A DNA stretch of 64,000 nt from NCBI GenBank assembly GCA_023423415.1, contig JAFAFP010000172.1:6021-70020 (forward strand), in the 5' to 3' direction. This DNA comes from Pseudomonadota bacterium (lineage in GTDB: Bacteria; Pseudomonadota; Alphaproteobacteria; Rhizobiales; Xanthobacteraceae). The notes beneath the pieces are model-generated. The model was not told the origin of the DNA and did no database searches. It was given only the letters and a program-made list of their open reading frames with translations. A program made the translations under genes and the position numbers. Below are positions 8,619-16,787 of this stretch, in pieces (the stretch's first letter is position 1; each line of letters begins with the position of its first letter).

Positions 8619-9299
8619 GTGGACTTTGGCGGGCGTAGCGTTGTCGTCACGGGCGGGACCGGCGCCCTCGGCGAGGCTGTTGTTGCCGCATTGATCCAGC
8701 ACAACGCCATCTGTCACATTCCATCTCGCACAAATGACAGTTCGGGCCGACCACGCGAACGCGTGGTCATTTATCCTGGCGTCGAGCTTGCCGATCAGAA
8801 TCAGGTTGATGCCTTCTACGTCGAAGTCGGACCGATCTGGGCCTCTATTCATCTCGCGGGCGGGTTCGCGGCGAAATCAATCGGGACAGCAGACAAGGCG
8901 CATCTGCTTGGACAGCTCGACACCAATATCGTCAGTTGCTTTCTATGCTGCCGCGCCGCGCTCAAAGGAATGCCGGATGGCGGCCGCATTGTGAATGTCG
9001 CCGCCCGTCCTGCCCTGGAGCCGCGCACCGGCGCTGGCATGACGGCCTACACAATCGCCAAATCGGGCGTCGCCGCGCTGACGATCTCGCTCGCGGAAGA
9101 AGTGGCCAAGGATGGTGTTCTTGTGAATGCGGTCGCCCCGTCGATCATGGATACACCAGCCAACCGTCAAGCGATGCCCAAAGCCGATCATGCCCTTTGG
9201 CCGAAAGTCGAACAGGTCGCAGCCACGATCCTGTTCCTTGCATCGCCGGACAATCTGGTGACACGCGGCGCCATCGTGCCAGTCTATGGACGGTCATGA
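8619..9299 (+). CDS. SDR family oxidoreductase without the usual catalytic Ser
   Basis: A 226-residue short-chain dehydrogenase. The cofactor motif TGGTGALGEA (residues 11-20) and the active-site YTIAK (Tyr144, Lys148) are present, as is the C-terminal NAVAPSIMDTPANR loop. The catalytic Ser normally 13 residues before Tyr is absent: this stretch reads NVAARPALEPRTG. The fold should be intact, but the chemistry may be altered. The start is GTG at 8619, three bases after the amidotransferase stop, which implies co-expression. The cofactor preference and substrate cannot be read from the sequence. Confidence 0.85.
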   Translation: MDFGGRSVVVTGGTGALGEAVVAALIQHNAICHIPSRTNDSSGRPRERVVIYPGVELADQNQVDAFYVEVGPIWASIHLAGGFAAKSIGTADKAHLLGQLDTNIVSCFLCCRAALKGMPDGGRIVNVAARPALEPRTGAGMTAYTIAKSGVAALTISLAEEVAKDGVLVNAVAPSIMDTPANRQAMPKADHALWPKVEQVAATILFLASPDNLVTRGAIVPVYGRS

Positions 9300-9385
9300 T
9301 GACGCTGGCTGACATTCATTTGCAATCATCGCAGCAATCACGCCCGCAGAGCACCTCGGGCTAAAAGACTTGGTTGGAGGAGTTT

Positions 9386-10210
9386 ATGACTTTACTGAAC
9401 CCGATTTCGCGTATCGCCGCTGTTGGCTGCCTGTCGGCAATGCTGACGCTGAATGCCGCTGTCGCACAACCGGCGCAGAGCACCTATGAGCCCTCGGTCG
9501 GCCAGGAAGGCAAAGACGTGATCTGGGTGCCGACGCCGCAGGCGCTGGTCGACAAGATGCTCGATATGGCCAAGGTCACAGCGAAGGATAATCTGGTCGA
9601 TCTCGGCTCGGGCGACGGCCGCACCGTCATCACCGCGGCGAAACGCGGCGTGACCGCCCGCGGCATCGAATACAATCCCGATATGGTGCAGCTTTCGCGT
9701 GCCAATGCCGCCAAAGAGGGCGTCAGCGAAAAGGCGACGTTCGAGCAGGCAGACATCTTCGTCACCGATTTCTCCAAGGCCGATGTGGTGACCATGTTCC
9801 TGCTCACCAGTCTCAACGCCAAGCTGCGTCCGACCATTCTCGACATGAAGCCCGGCACGCGCATCGTTTCCAACACGTTCGACATGGGCGACTGGAAGGC
9901 CGATGAGGAGGCTGTCGTCACCGAGGGCTGCACGTCCTATTGCAAGGCCTATTTCTGGCTGGTGCCGGCCAAGGTCGATGGCGCCTGGGCGATGGATAAG
10001 GGCGAACTTTCCATCAAGCAAACATTCCAGAATTTCACCGGCACCATCAAGAACGGCAACGTCGTCACCCCTGTCACCAACGGCAAGCTGAAAGGCGATG
10101 AGATCAGCTTCACCGCGGGCGGCACCGAATACTCTGGCAAGGTCAACGGCACGACCATCGAAGGCACGACCAAGTCGGGCGAGAAGTGGCAAGCCAAGCG
10201 CGGCGCGTAA
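9386..10210 (+). CDS. Exported class I methyltransferase-like protein (copy 1)
   Basis: A 274-residue protein with a signal peptide (residues 1-27, ending ALA-like at NAAVAQ) followed by a SAM-methyltransferase Rossmann domain: motif I VDLGSGDGRT at 71-80, the ribose-binding acid Glu95 in GIEYNPDM, and motif IV-like ADVVTMFLL. A C-terminal beta-rich part of about 80 residues (GTIKNGNVVTPVTNGKLKG) follows. The start is ATG 9386 because GGAGGAG lies at 9377-9383; a TTG at 9374 would put the ribosome site inside the gene. Copy 2 follows 21 bases downstream. A methyltransferase outside the cytoplasm is odd, since SAM is not known there; a different role for the fold is possible. Confidence 0.85.
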   Translation: MTLLNPISRIAAVGCLSAMLTLNAAVAQPAQSTYEPSVGQEGKDVIWVPTPQALVDKMLDMAKVTAKDNLVDLGSGDGRTVITAAKRGVTARGIEYNPDMVQLSRANAAKEGVSEKATFEQADIFVTDFSKADVVTMFLLTSLNAKLRPTILDMKPGTRIVSNTFDMGDWKADEEAVVTEGCTSYCKAYFWLVPAKVDGAWAMDKGELSIKQTFQNFTGTIKNGNVVTPVTNGKLKGDEISFTAGGTEYSGKVNGTTIEGTTKSGEKWQAKRGA

Positions 10211-10231
10211 TCGCGAATCGACTGGAGAAGC

Positions 10232-11056
10232 ATGATGGCGTTGAAATCTCATGCCCGGCTGGCGACCGGGTCGTGTTTAACCTTGGCTTTCGCAATCAAC
10301 TGCGCGGTGGCGCAAACAGCGCCGGCCTTCGAGCCGAAGGTCGGCCAGCGCGGCAAGGACGTGGTCTGGGTGCCGACTAACCAGAAGCTGGTCGACAAGA
10401 TGCTCGACATGGCCAAGGTCACGGCGAGCGACTACGTGATCGATCTCGGCTCGGGCGACGGACGCACGGTCATCACCGCGGCCAAGCGCGGCGCGACGGC
10501 GCAGGGTATCGAATACAATCCCGACATGGTGGAACTGGCTAAGAAGAACGCCGAAAAAGAAGGCGTGACCGCGAAAGCAACCTTCGAAAAAGCCGACTTG
10601 TTCGAGACCGATTTCTCGAAAGCAAGCGTCGTCACCATGTTCCTCCTGCCGAGCATCAATCTGAAGCTACGACCGAAGCTGCTCGACATGAAGCCGGGCA
10701 CGCGCGTCGTATCGAACTCGTTCGATCTCGGTGAATGGACGGCGGACCAGACCGAATCCGTCAGCGAGGAATGCACGTCGCATTGCACCGCCTATTTCTG
10801 GATCGTGCCCGCCAAAGTGGAAGGCACGTGGCAAACGCCACAGGGCGAACTGAAGCTTGAGCAGAAATATCAGGTGGTGTCGGGCACGTTGACCAAGGGC
10901 AATGTGATCGCGCCTGTGACCCACGGCAAACTGACCGGCGATCAGATTGCCTTCACCGCTGCCGGCACCCGCTATACCGGCAAGGTCAATGGCAACACCA
11001 TCGAGGGCAAAAGCAACGCCGGTGGCACTGCAGCCGACTGGAAGGCGACGAAGTAA
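10232..11056 (+). CDS. Exported class I methyltransferase-like protein (copy 2)
   Basis: A 274-residue tandem paralogue of the preceding gene, alike along the whole length: signal peptide ending CAVAQ, then WVPTNQKLVDKMLDMAKVT, motif I IDLGSGDGRT, GIEYNPDMVE, and the same C-terminal beta domain (KGNVIAPVTHGKLTGDQ). Both copies keep a Cys pair (EECTSHCTAYFW here, EGCTSYCKAYFW in copy 1), which suits an oxidising compartment. ATG 10232 or 10235 follow a GGAG site at 10224-10227. The pair is presumably one operon; the substrate is unknown. Confidence 0.85.
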   Translation: MMALKSHARLATGSCLTLAFAINCAVAQTAPAFEPKVGQRGKDVVWVPTNQKLVDKMLDMAKVTASDYVIDLGSGDGRTVITAAKRGATAQGIEYNPDMVELAKKNAEKEGVTAKATFEKADLFETDFSKASVVTMFLLPSINLKLRPKLLDMKPGTRVVSNSFDLGEWTADQTESVSEECTSHCTAYFWIVPAKVEGTWQTPQGELKLEQKYQVVSGTLTKGNVIAPVTHGKLTGDQIAFTAAGTRYTGKVNGNTIEGKSNAGGTAADWKATK

Positions 11057-11104
11057 GTCGCCGTCACGACAACCACTATTTTCCGCTCGTCCCTGCTGTC
11101 ATTC

Positions 11105-11146
11105 GTCATTCCGGGACGCGCATGAAATGCGCGGACCCGGAATGAC
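11105..11146. repeat. Palindromic repeat of the GTCATTCCGGGACGCG type
   Basis: A 42-base inverted repeat with ends GTCATTCCGGG and CCCGGAATGAC. It lies between the convergent methyltransferase and TetR genes, so it may also act as a transcription stop. The same first 16 bases and the same end occur at 54625-54728. Confidence 0.75.
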
Positions 11147-11181
11147 GGCGACTGCGGGAATGAGCGGCAGATGGGGAGCAC

Positions 11182-11856
11182 CTAACCCGCCCCTTCCTCC
11201 ATCGCCGGCAAGGCAAACTGCACGACGAGCCCCCGTGCGCGTGCATCGACAACGCCGAGCGCACGCAGAGAGAGCAGCGCGAGAGTCTGCACTGCGTCGC
11301 GAATCCGCACGGGATCGTCATTCGATCCAGGGGCCAGCGGTCCGATCAATCCCTCCAGCAGCGCCCCCACTAAAGCGGGCGCCACGAGATTGATGTCTTG
11401 CGACGGTAGATATCCGGCCTGCATGGCGGCGGTCATCCGCCCCTGCAACTCCTCCGCCAGCGCCTTGCGATAGACGACCCGTACCGCCTCGATCTCGGCA
11501 TCCACAGGTTCGGCGATCACCGCCCAAGCCAACCGCGGGCTGCGCAGCGCGCGCGTCGCGAAGGTGGCAATGCTGGCCGTCAGCCCCGAGAGAGGACCGG
11601 GAGCTGCTTTGGCCGCCTTGCGGATGGCGCCGATCTCCTGCTCGGAGATATTGGCGACCAGGGCGGCCACGAGATCCGTTTTCGAGGGGAAATATCGATA
11701 GACGGTCCCGGTCGCGATGCCGGCGCGCCTGGCCACCGGCGCCACCTGCACGGCGGCCATCCCGCCCTCCGTCGCAGCCGCCCGCGCCGCTGCGACAATC
11801 GCCACGTGGCGGGCGGCCTGCCTGCGAATCACACTGTCGGTACGACGATAGGGCAT
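11182..11856 (-). CDS. TetR family transcriptional regulator
   Basis: A 224-residue repressor. The N-terminal helix-turn-helix is clear (MAAVQVAPVARRAGIATGTVYRYFPSK, in two adjoining pieces), followed by an all-helical ligand domain of the usual size. A 9+9 inverted repeat at 11859-11884 sits immediately before the start codon and is the obvious autoregulatory operator. The gene lies downstream of the acetolactate-synthase-like gene on the same strand and converges on the methyltransferase pair. Its ligand and other targets are unknown. Confidence 0.92.
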   Translation of the reverse strand: MPYRRTDSVIRRQAARHVAIVAAARAAATEGGMAAVQVAPVARRAGIATGTVYRYFPSKTDLVAALVANISEQEIGAIRKAAKAAPGPLSGLTASIATFATRALRSPRLAWAVIAEPVDAEIEAVRVVYRKALAEELQGRMTAAMQAGYLPSQDINLVAPALVGALLEGLIGPLAPGSNDDPVRIRDAVQTLALLSLRALGVVDARARGLVVQFALPAMEEGAG

Positions 11857-11858
11857 GG

Positions 11859-11884
11859 ATAGAGTGAGCCATGATTCACTCTAT
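11859..11884. promoter_or_regulatory. TetR operator candidate
   Basis: A perfect inverted repeat, ATAGAGTGA - 8 bases - TCACTCTAT, two bases upstream of the tetR start codon at 11856. Size and symmetry fit a TetR dimer site. Binding here would block expression of tetR itself. Confidence 0.7.
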
Positions 11885-11940
11885 GGGGCAATCCCTGACG
11901 CAGAGGGCGCAAATACGGGCAGCCACATTCCCTTCGATTG

Positions 11941-13620
11941 TCACTTCCCCTGCAGCGACTTGGTGCGGATCGCCTCCAGCGTCGTCACCGGAGTGATGCC
12001 ATTCGGATCGACCTTGAGGTGGATGATCGCTGGCTTGCCGGCGGCACGCGCCTGTTCGAAGGCGTTCGGGAAATCCTCGGTGCGATCCACCTTTATACCG
12101 AAGCCGCCGAACACCTGTGCATAGCCGGCAAAGTCCGGATTCTTCAGCGCCGTGGCGACTACGCGACCCGGATATTCTCGCTCCTGATGCATGCGGATGG
12201 TGCCGTACATGCCATTGTCGACGATGACGATGACCAGCGGCAGCTCGTACTGCACGGCGGTCATGAATTCCTGACCGTTCATCAGGAAGTCACCGTCGCC
12301 GGCAAAGCAGACCACATTGCGCTCTGGATAGAGCCGCTTGATGCCGATCGCGGCCGGAACACCGTAGCCCATCGAACCCGATGTCGGTCCATAGAACGTG
12401 TTGAACTTGCGGAAGCGATAGAAGCGATTGAGCCAGGCCGCATAGTTGCCCGCGCCATTGCAGAGGATGTCGTCGGCCGAAAGATGGTCACGCAGCCACA
12501 CCATGATCTCACCGAGATTGACCGCGCCCGGCACTTCCGTCGCCTTGTCCGTGAAGGCCAGATAGTCGGCGTTCGCGGTCCGTGTTTCGTCCGCCCACAC
12601 GATCTCGTTCGGTGCCTGCAAACCCTCCAGCATGGCGGCAAAGGCAGTCGGCGATGCATTGATCGCGAGATGTGGTCGATACACGCGGCCAAGCTCGTCG
12701 CAGCCCGGATGCACATGCACGAAGGTCTGCTGCGGGCCCGGAATCTCGAACAATGTGTAGCTCTGGCTTGGCATCTCGCCCATGCGGCCGCCGACCAGAA
12801 TGACAAGATCGGCGCTCTTGATCCGTGCCAGCAGTTTCGGATTGGGACCAATGCCGAGATCGCCAGCATAATTGCGGTGTGTTTGATCGAACAGATGCTG
12901 GCGGCGGAAGGTGGTGACGATCGGCAGATCGAACCGCTCGGCAAAGCGCTGTGTCGCCGCGCAGGCCGTTTCTGACCAGCGGCTGCCGCCCAGCAGCATG
13001 ATCGGTTTCTTCGCCGCCCCCAGCATCTTCTGCAGACGCGACATGTCGGTGAGCCCGGGCCATGTCTCAACCGGCTCGAACGGCGGCGCATCGGGCACCA
13101 CAGCGCGATCGGTCAGCATGTCTTCGGGCAGCGCAATGACGACGGGACCCGGACGGCCATTGGTTGCAACATGAAAAGCACGCGACACGATTTCCGGAAT
13201 GCGCGCGGCATCGTCGATCTCCGTCGCCCATTTCGCCATCGTTCCGAACACGGCGCGGTAATCGAGCTCCTGAAACGCTTCGCGTTCGCGCATGTCGCGC
13301 GCGACCTGACCGACGAACACGATCATCGGCGTCGAATCCTGCATGGCGATATGGATGCCCGGCGATGCGTTGGTGGCGCCGGGGCCGCGCGTGACGAAGC
13401 AGATGCCCGGCCGGCCAGTCGCCTTGCCCACGGCTTCCGCCATCATCGCCGCGCCACCCTCCTGCCGGCAGATGGTCAGCTCGATCGAGCGATCATGAAA
13501 CGCGTCCAGCGCGGCAAGATAACTTTCGCCGGGAACACAGAAGGCGTGGCGGACGCCATGCGCAACCAACTGATCGACGAGGATTTCACCGCCGGTTCGC
13601 GAACCATCATTGCTGCGCAT
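11941..13620 (-). CDS. Acetolactate-synthase-like thiamine-diphosphate enzyme
   Basis: A 559-residue enzyme with the three-domain layout of the acetolactate synthase large-subunit family. The catalytic Glu is in CRQEGGAAMMAEA, the phosphate-binding part in FVTRGPGATNA, and the C-terminal cofactor motif in GDGDFLMNGQEF ending at VDNGMYG. No regulatory subunit gene is adjacent, and there is no isoleucine-valine pathway context, so it may be a relative acting on another 2-oxo acid rather than biosynthetic IlvB. The ATG at 13620 has AAGGA seven bases upstream. A NIPSNAP gene precedes it and a tetR gene follows. Confidence 0.88.
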   Translation of the reverse strand: MRSNDGSRTGGEILVDQLVAHGVRHAFCVPGESYLAALDAFHDRSIELTICRQEGGAAMMAEAVGKATGRPGICFVTRGPGATNASPGIHIAMQDSTPMIVFVGQVARDMREREAFQELDYRAVFGTMAKWATEIDDAARIPEIVSRAFHVATNGRPGPVVIALPEDMLTDRAVVPDAPPFEPVETWPGLTDMSRLQKMLGAAKKPIMLLGGSRWSETACAATQRFAERFDLPIVTTFRRQHLFDQTHRNYAGDLGIGPNPKLLARIKSADLVILVGGRMGEMPSQSYTLFEIPGPQQTFVHVHPGCDELGRVYRPHLAINASPTAFAAMLEGLQAPNEIVWADETRTANADYLAFTDKATEVPGAVNLGEIMVWLRDHLSADDILCNGAGNYAAWLNRFYRFRKFNTFYGPTSGSMGYGVPAAIGIKRLYPERNVVCFAGDGDFLMNGQEFMTAVQYELPLVIVIVDNGMYGTIRMHQEREYPGRVVATALKNPDFAGYAQVFGGFGIKVDRTEDFPNAFEQARAAGKPAIIHLKVDPNGITPVTTLEAIRTKSLQGK

Positions 13621-13648
13621 GGCGTTCCTTTCTCTGCCTGTCCGCTGC

Positions 13649-13972
13649 CTAGCGAGCCATCTTGGCGAACTTCGCCGGCGTCATCAGCTTGGTGACCTGG
13701 CCGATGAGATAACCAGCTTCGCGGTTTTTCTGCTGGTAAAGCTTCCAGTCCGGGTCCGCCAGCATGGCCGTACGCCGCTTTTCGCGATCGGCGGCATTCT
13801 CATAAGCCCAGATATGCACGATGGTGTTCAACTCGCCGCTTTCGGTGAACATATAGGCCAGCGGCTCGCCGAGATGCCTAACTTGTGTCGCAAGGCCGTA
13901 CTGCTCGTAGATCTCGAGATGGGCCTGCACGGTGCCCGGCTTAACAGTGTAGGTTCTGTGATCGATGAGCAC
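13649..13972 (-). CDS. NIPSNAP family protein
   Basis: A 107-residue single-domain protein of the NIPSNAP family, a ferredoxin-like (dimeric alpha-beta barrel) fold. It opens with IDHRTYTVKPG and has the typical HIWAYENAADREKRR and DPDWKLY motifs. The start is GTG 13972 with GGAGG at 13978-13982. It is 28 bases ahead of the acetolactate-synthase-like gene on the same strand, so they are probably co-transcribed. Bacterial members are mostly uncharacterised; a role with the neighbouring enzyme is only inferred. Confidence 0.87.
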   Translation of the reverse strand: MLIDHRTYTVKPGTVQAHLEIYEQYGLATQVRHLGEPLAYMFTESGELNTIVHIWAYENAADREKRRTAMLADPDWKLYQQKNREAGYLIGQVTKLMTPAKFAKMAR

Positions 13973-14131
13973 GTCCGGCCTCCATTGACAGAAATACCAG
14001 CCCCCCGCTGGGCCGGCGCATTTTCAGCGGGAACGCTCCCGGGTCAAGCCATACGGGAACCGATTTGAACCGGTGAAATTGAACCAAGATGATCCGCATA
14101 TTCTCCATACGCTGCCAGAATATCCGCGCCG

Positions 14132-15673
14132 ATGAATTCCACCACTGAATCCCAGGACGCCGTTTTCGCCTTTCTGTCCGACCCCGCAACCCACGGCGGA
14201 CAGAAAGTGACGCGAATCGATACCCACGGCGCCGCGGTGTTTCTTGCCGGCGATCGGGTGCTGAAGGTCAAGCGCGCGGTGAAGTTTCCGTTCCTGGACT
14301 ATTCGACCCTGGAGAAACGCAAGGCGGCGTGCGAGGTGGAGCTCGAGGTCAATCGCCCGTTTGCTCCGCAAATCTATCGCGGCGTGGTGCCGATCACGCA
14401 GGACGATGCCGGGCGGCTGTCGCTCGGCGACAATGGCGAGCCGGTCGAATGGGCGCTGGAGATGCAGCGCTTCGACGAGAATGCGACGCTCGACCATCTC
14501 GCGGACAACGGGAAGATTGACGCAAAGCTTGCCGATGATCTCGGCCGCGTGGTCGCAGTCGTGCATCAGAATGCGTCCGTTGCCGATGCCGAAAAGTGGA
14601 TCGCCGCGCTCGCCGCATATGTCGAGCAGAATGACGAGGCATTCCGGCAATGGCCGAGGCTGTTTCCCGGCGACAGCATCAAGACGTTCACCGATGCGAG
14701 CCGCCACGCCTTGCAGAGCCTGCAGCCATTGCTGCACGAGCGCGGCAGGAAGGGGCTGGTGCGGCGCGGCCACGGCGACCTGCATCTCGGCAACATCGCC
14801 CTGATCGACGGCAGGCCGGTGCTGTTCGACGCGCTCGAGTTCGATCCGGTGGTGGCGTCTGGCGACGTGTTCTACGATCTCGCCTTCCTGCTGATGGATC
14901 TCGTCGAACGGAATCTGCGGCCGCAGGCCAACATCGTTCTCAATCGCTATCTCACCGATACGCGGCGCGATGATGACCTCGATGCGCTGGCCGCCCTGCC
15001 CTTCTTCATGGCGATGCGGGCGGCGATCCGCGCCAAGGTGACGGCGGCGAAACGCGACTATGCGAACGACGACAAGACAAAAGACATCGAGACCAGCGCA
15101 AGGCGCTATTTCGTTCTTGCTACAAAATTGATCGCCCCACCGAAGCCAACGCTGATCGCGGTCGGTGGATTGTCGGGAACGGGAAAATCCGTGCTGGCGC
15201 GGGCGCTCGCCGCGCATATCGCGCCCGAGCCGGGCGCCGTAGTGCTGCGTTCCGACGTGATGCGCAAGCGACTGTTCGACGTCGCCGAAACCGATAAGCT
15301 GCCGAAGGAAGTCTATCAACCTGAAGTCTCCGAGACGATCTACAACAGGCTGTATGAGCAGGCGCAGCGTGTTCTCGCGGCTGGACATTCGGCAATTATC
15401 GATGCTGTCTTTGCGAAAGCGGAGGAACGCGAGCCGCTCGCCGAACTGGCGAAAGCAGCGCAGGTGCCGTTCCACGGCTTCTTCCTGACGGCCGACATCG
15501 CGACACGGATCAAGCGTGTCGGCGGCCGGGTCAACGATGCATCGGATGCCGACGCCGAGGTCGTGCGCAAACAGGCCGACTACGATCTCGGCGCGATGCG
15601 CTGGACAGAGATCGACGCCTCCGGCACGCCGGACGAAACGCTCGCACGCACGCGAAAAAACCTGGATCAGTAA
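14132..15673 (+). CDS. Aminoglycoside phosphotransferase-like / AAA_33 kinase fusion
   Basis: A 513-residue two-domain protein. The N-terminal part, to about residue 300, resembles the APH kinase fold, with the catalytic-loop motif HGDLHLGN at about 214 and a following FDALEFD in place of the metal-binding Asp motif. The C-terminal part has a P-loop, GGLSGTGKSVLA at about 345-355, followed by VVLRSDVMRKRLF, as in gluconate-kinase or zeta-toxin-like small-molecule kinases. Such fusions are widespread and functionally undefined; the name does not imply drug resistance. It overlaps the azlD stop by seven bases on the other strand. Confidence 0.88.
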   Translation: MNSTTESQDAVFAFLSDPATHGGQKVTRIDTHGAAVFLAGDRVLKVKRAVKFPFLDYSTLEKRKAACEVELEVNRPFAPQIYRGVVPITQDDAGRLSLGDNGEPVEWALEMQRFDENATLDHLADNGKIDAKLADDLGRVVAVVHQNASVADAEKWIAALAAYVEQNDEAFRQWPRLFPGDSIKTFTDASRHALQSLQPLLHERGRKGLVRRGHGDLHLGNIALIDGRPVLFDALEFDPVVASGDVFYDLAFLLMDLVERNLRPQANIVLNRYLTDTRRDDDLDALAALPFFMAMRAAIRAKVTAAKRDYANDDKTKDIETSARRYFVLATKLIAPPKPTLIAVGGLSGTGKSVLARALAAHIAPEPGAVVLRSDVMRKRLFDVAETDKLPKEVYQPEVSETIYNRLYEQAQRVLAAGHSAIIDAVFAKAEEREPLAELAKAAQVPFHGFFLTADIATRIKRVGGRVNDASDADAEVVRKQADYDLGAMRWTEIDASGTPDETLARTRKNLDQ

Positions 15674-15975
15674 AGTGCGCGCAGACCCGCTGCGATGGCG
15701 ATGCCGCAGGCGAGCGCCAGAAACTCATTCCGCCGCCAGATCATCAAAACACCGACCGCAATCATCGCCACCGTTGCCGGCAATCCGTCCTTGACCATCA
15801 CCGGCATGACCAGCGCGGCAACCACCGATCCCGGCAGCGCCTCCAGCATGCGCTGAATGCGCGGCGTCAGCGTCACGCGGCCCATCATCCAGTGACCGGA
15901 AAAGCGCGTCAGTATGGTGACGAACGACATCGCCGCGATCGCGATGAACACACCGAACGGCAGGATCTCATTCAT
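15667..15975 (-). CDS. azlD: AzlD-like branched-chain amino acid exporter small subunit
   Basis: A 102-residue membrane protein with about three to four hydrophobic segments, matching the small subunit of AzlCD (BrnFE-like) exporters. Landmarks are FVTILTRFSGHWMMG and the LPGSVVAALVMPVMV segment. Its ATG (15975) overlaps the azlC stop by eight bases, so the two are translationally coupled, as is usual for this two-subunit system, which exports branched-chain amino acids or related compounds. Confidence 0.87.
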   Translation of the reverse strand: MNEILPFGVFIAIAAMSFVTILTRFSGHWMMGRVTLTPRIQRMLEALPGSVVAALVMPVMVKDGLPATVAMIAVGVLMIWRRNEFLALACGIAIAAGLRALY

Positions 15976-16699
15976 CGCGAATGAAGCCCCCGACGATGGC
16001 GCCGGTCAACGCGCCGGCGATCACATACCAATGACCAGGCACCAGATAATAGACAGCAACAGCCGTTACACCCGCCAGGATCCAGGCCAGCGAACGGCGC
16101 GACAATTCCAGTGTCGGTGCCAGCAATGCAACGAAGTACAGCGGCACAATGAGATCGACGCCGAAGCGCTTCGGATCGGCCAGCAGGCTGCCGAAAATCT
16201 GGCCGATGGCTGTGGATGGCACCCAGAACAACCAGATGATCAGGCCACTGCCGAACAGATAACCGATGTCCACGCCGCCCTCGCGCCGGTAGCGGAGCGA
16301 GGCGACCCAGTTGCCATCCGTCATCAGGAACAGACTCGGAAACACTTGCGACGAAGGCGCACCGCCGATCCACGGCTGCAGCGACGCGCTCATCAGCACC
16401 ATGCGCAGATTCACGACAAGCGTGGATAACGCAATCGTGACGATGAGCGACGCAGTCATCGTCGGCGACCAGATCTCCATCGCCACGAATTGCGACACGC
16501 CGGCAAACACGATGGCGCTCATCAGCACCGTCTCGAACAGCGTCAGTCCCTTCTGTGCCGCAAGCGCGCCGAAAGCTGCCGCGAACACAACGACGCCCGG
16601 TAGCGCCGGAATCATCACCGTCGCGCCAGCGCGGATGCCGGCAAAGCTCCAAGTGGGCGCGGAAGCGCCATTGCTGGCTACAGGCTGCATGGAAGTCAT
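15968..16699 (-). CDS. azlC: AzlC-like branched-chain amino acid exporter large subunit
   Basis: A membrane protein of the AzlC family with about seven hydrophobic segments and the typical early motif AGATVMIPALPGVVVFAAAFG, then FAGVSQFVAMEIW and LVVNLRMVLMSASLQPW. The start is set at ATG 16699 (243 residues); the frame is open to 16759, but that extension is polar and crosses the divergent promoter. It should form an exporter with the AzlD-like partner. The substrate is inferred from the family. Confidence 0.9.
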   Translation of the reverse strand: MTSMQPVASNGASAPTWSFAGIRAGATVMIPALPGVVVFAAAFGALAAQKGLTLFETVLMSAIVFAGVSQFVAMEIWSPTMTASLIVTIALSTLVVNLRMVLMSASLQPWIGGAPSSQVFPSLFLMTDGNWVASLRYRREGGVDIGYLFGSGLIIWLFWVPSTAIGQIFGSLLADPKRFGVDLIVPLYFVALLAPTLELSRRSLAWILAGVTAVAVYYLVPGHWYVIAGALTGAIVGGFIRDE

Positions 16700-16787
16700 G
16701 TCGTGTGCGGGGAGTTCAGGCCTAGCAAAGCGGCAGTGATTGAGCAATGTTGCCAACAACCTACCAGCCTTGCTTCCCGGTCAATCG

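Noticed and set aside
14024..15475. 483-codon open frame on the minus strand
   Set aside because: Antisense to the APH/AAA kinase fusion, whose motifs are intact; the predicted protein is rich in Arg and His without features.
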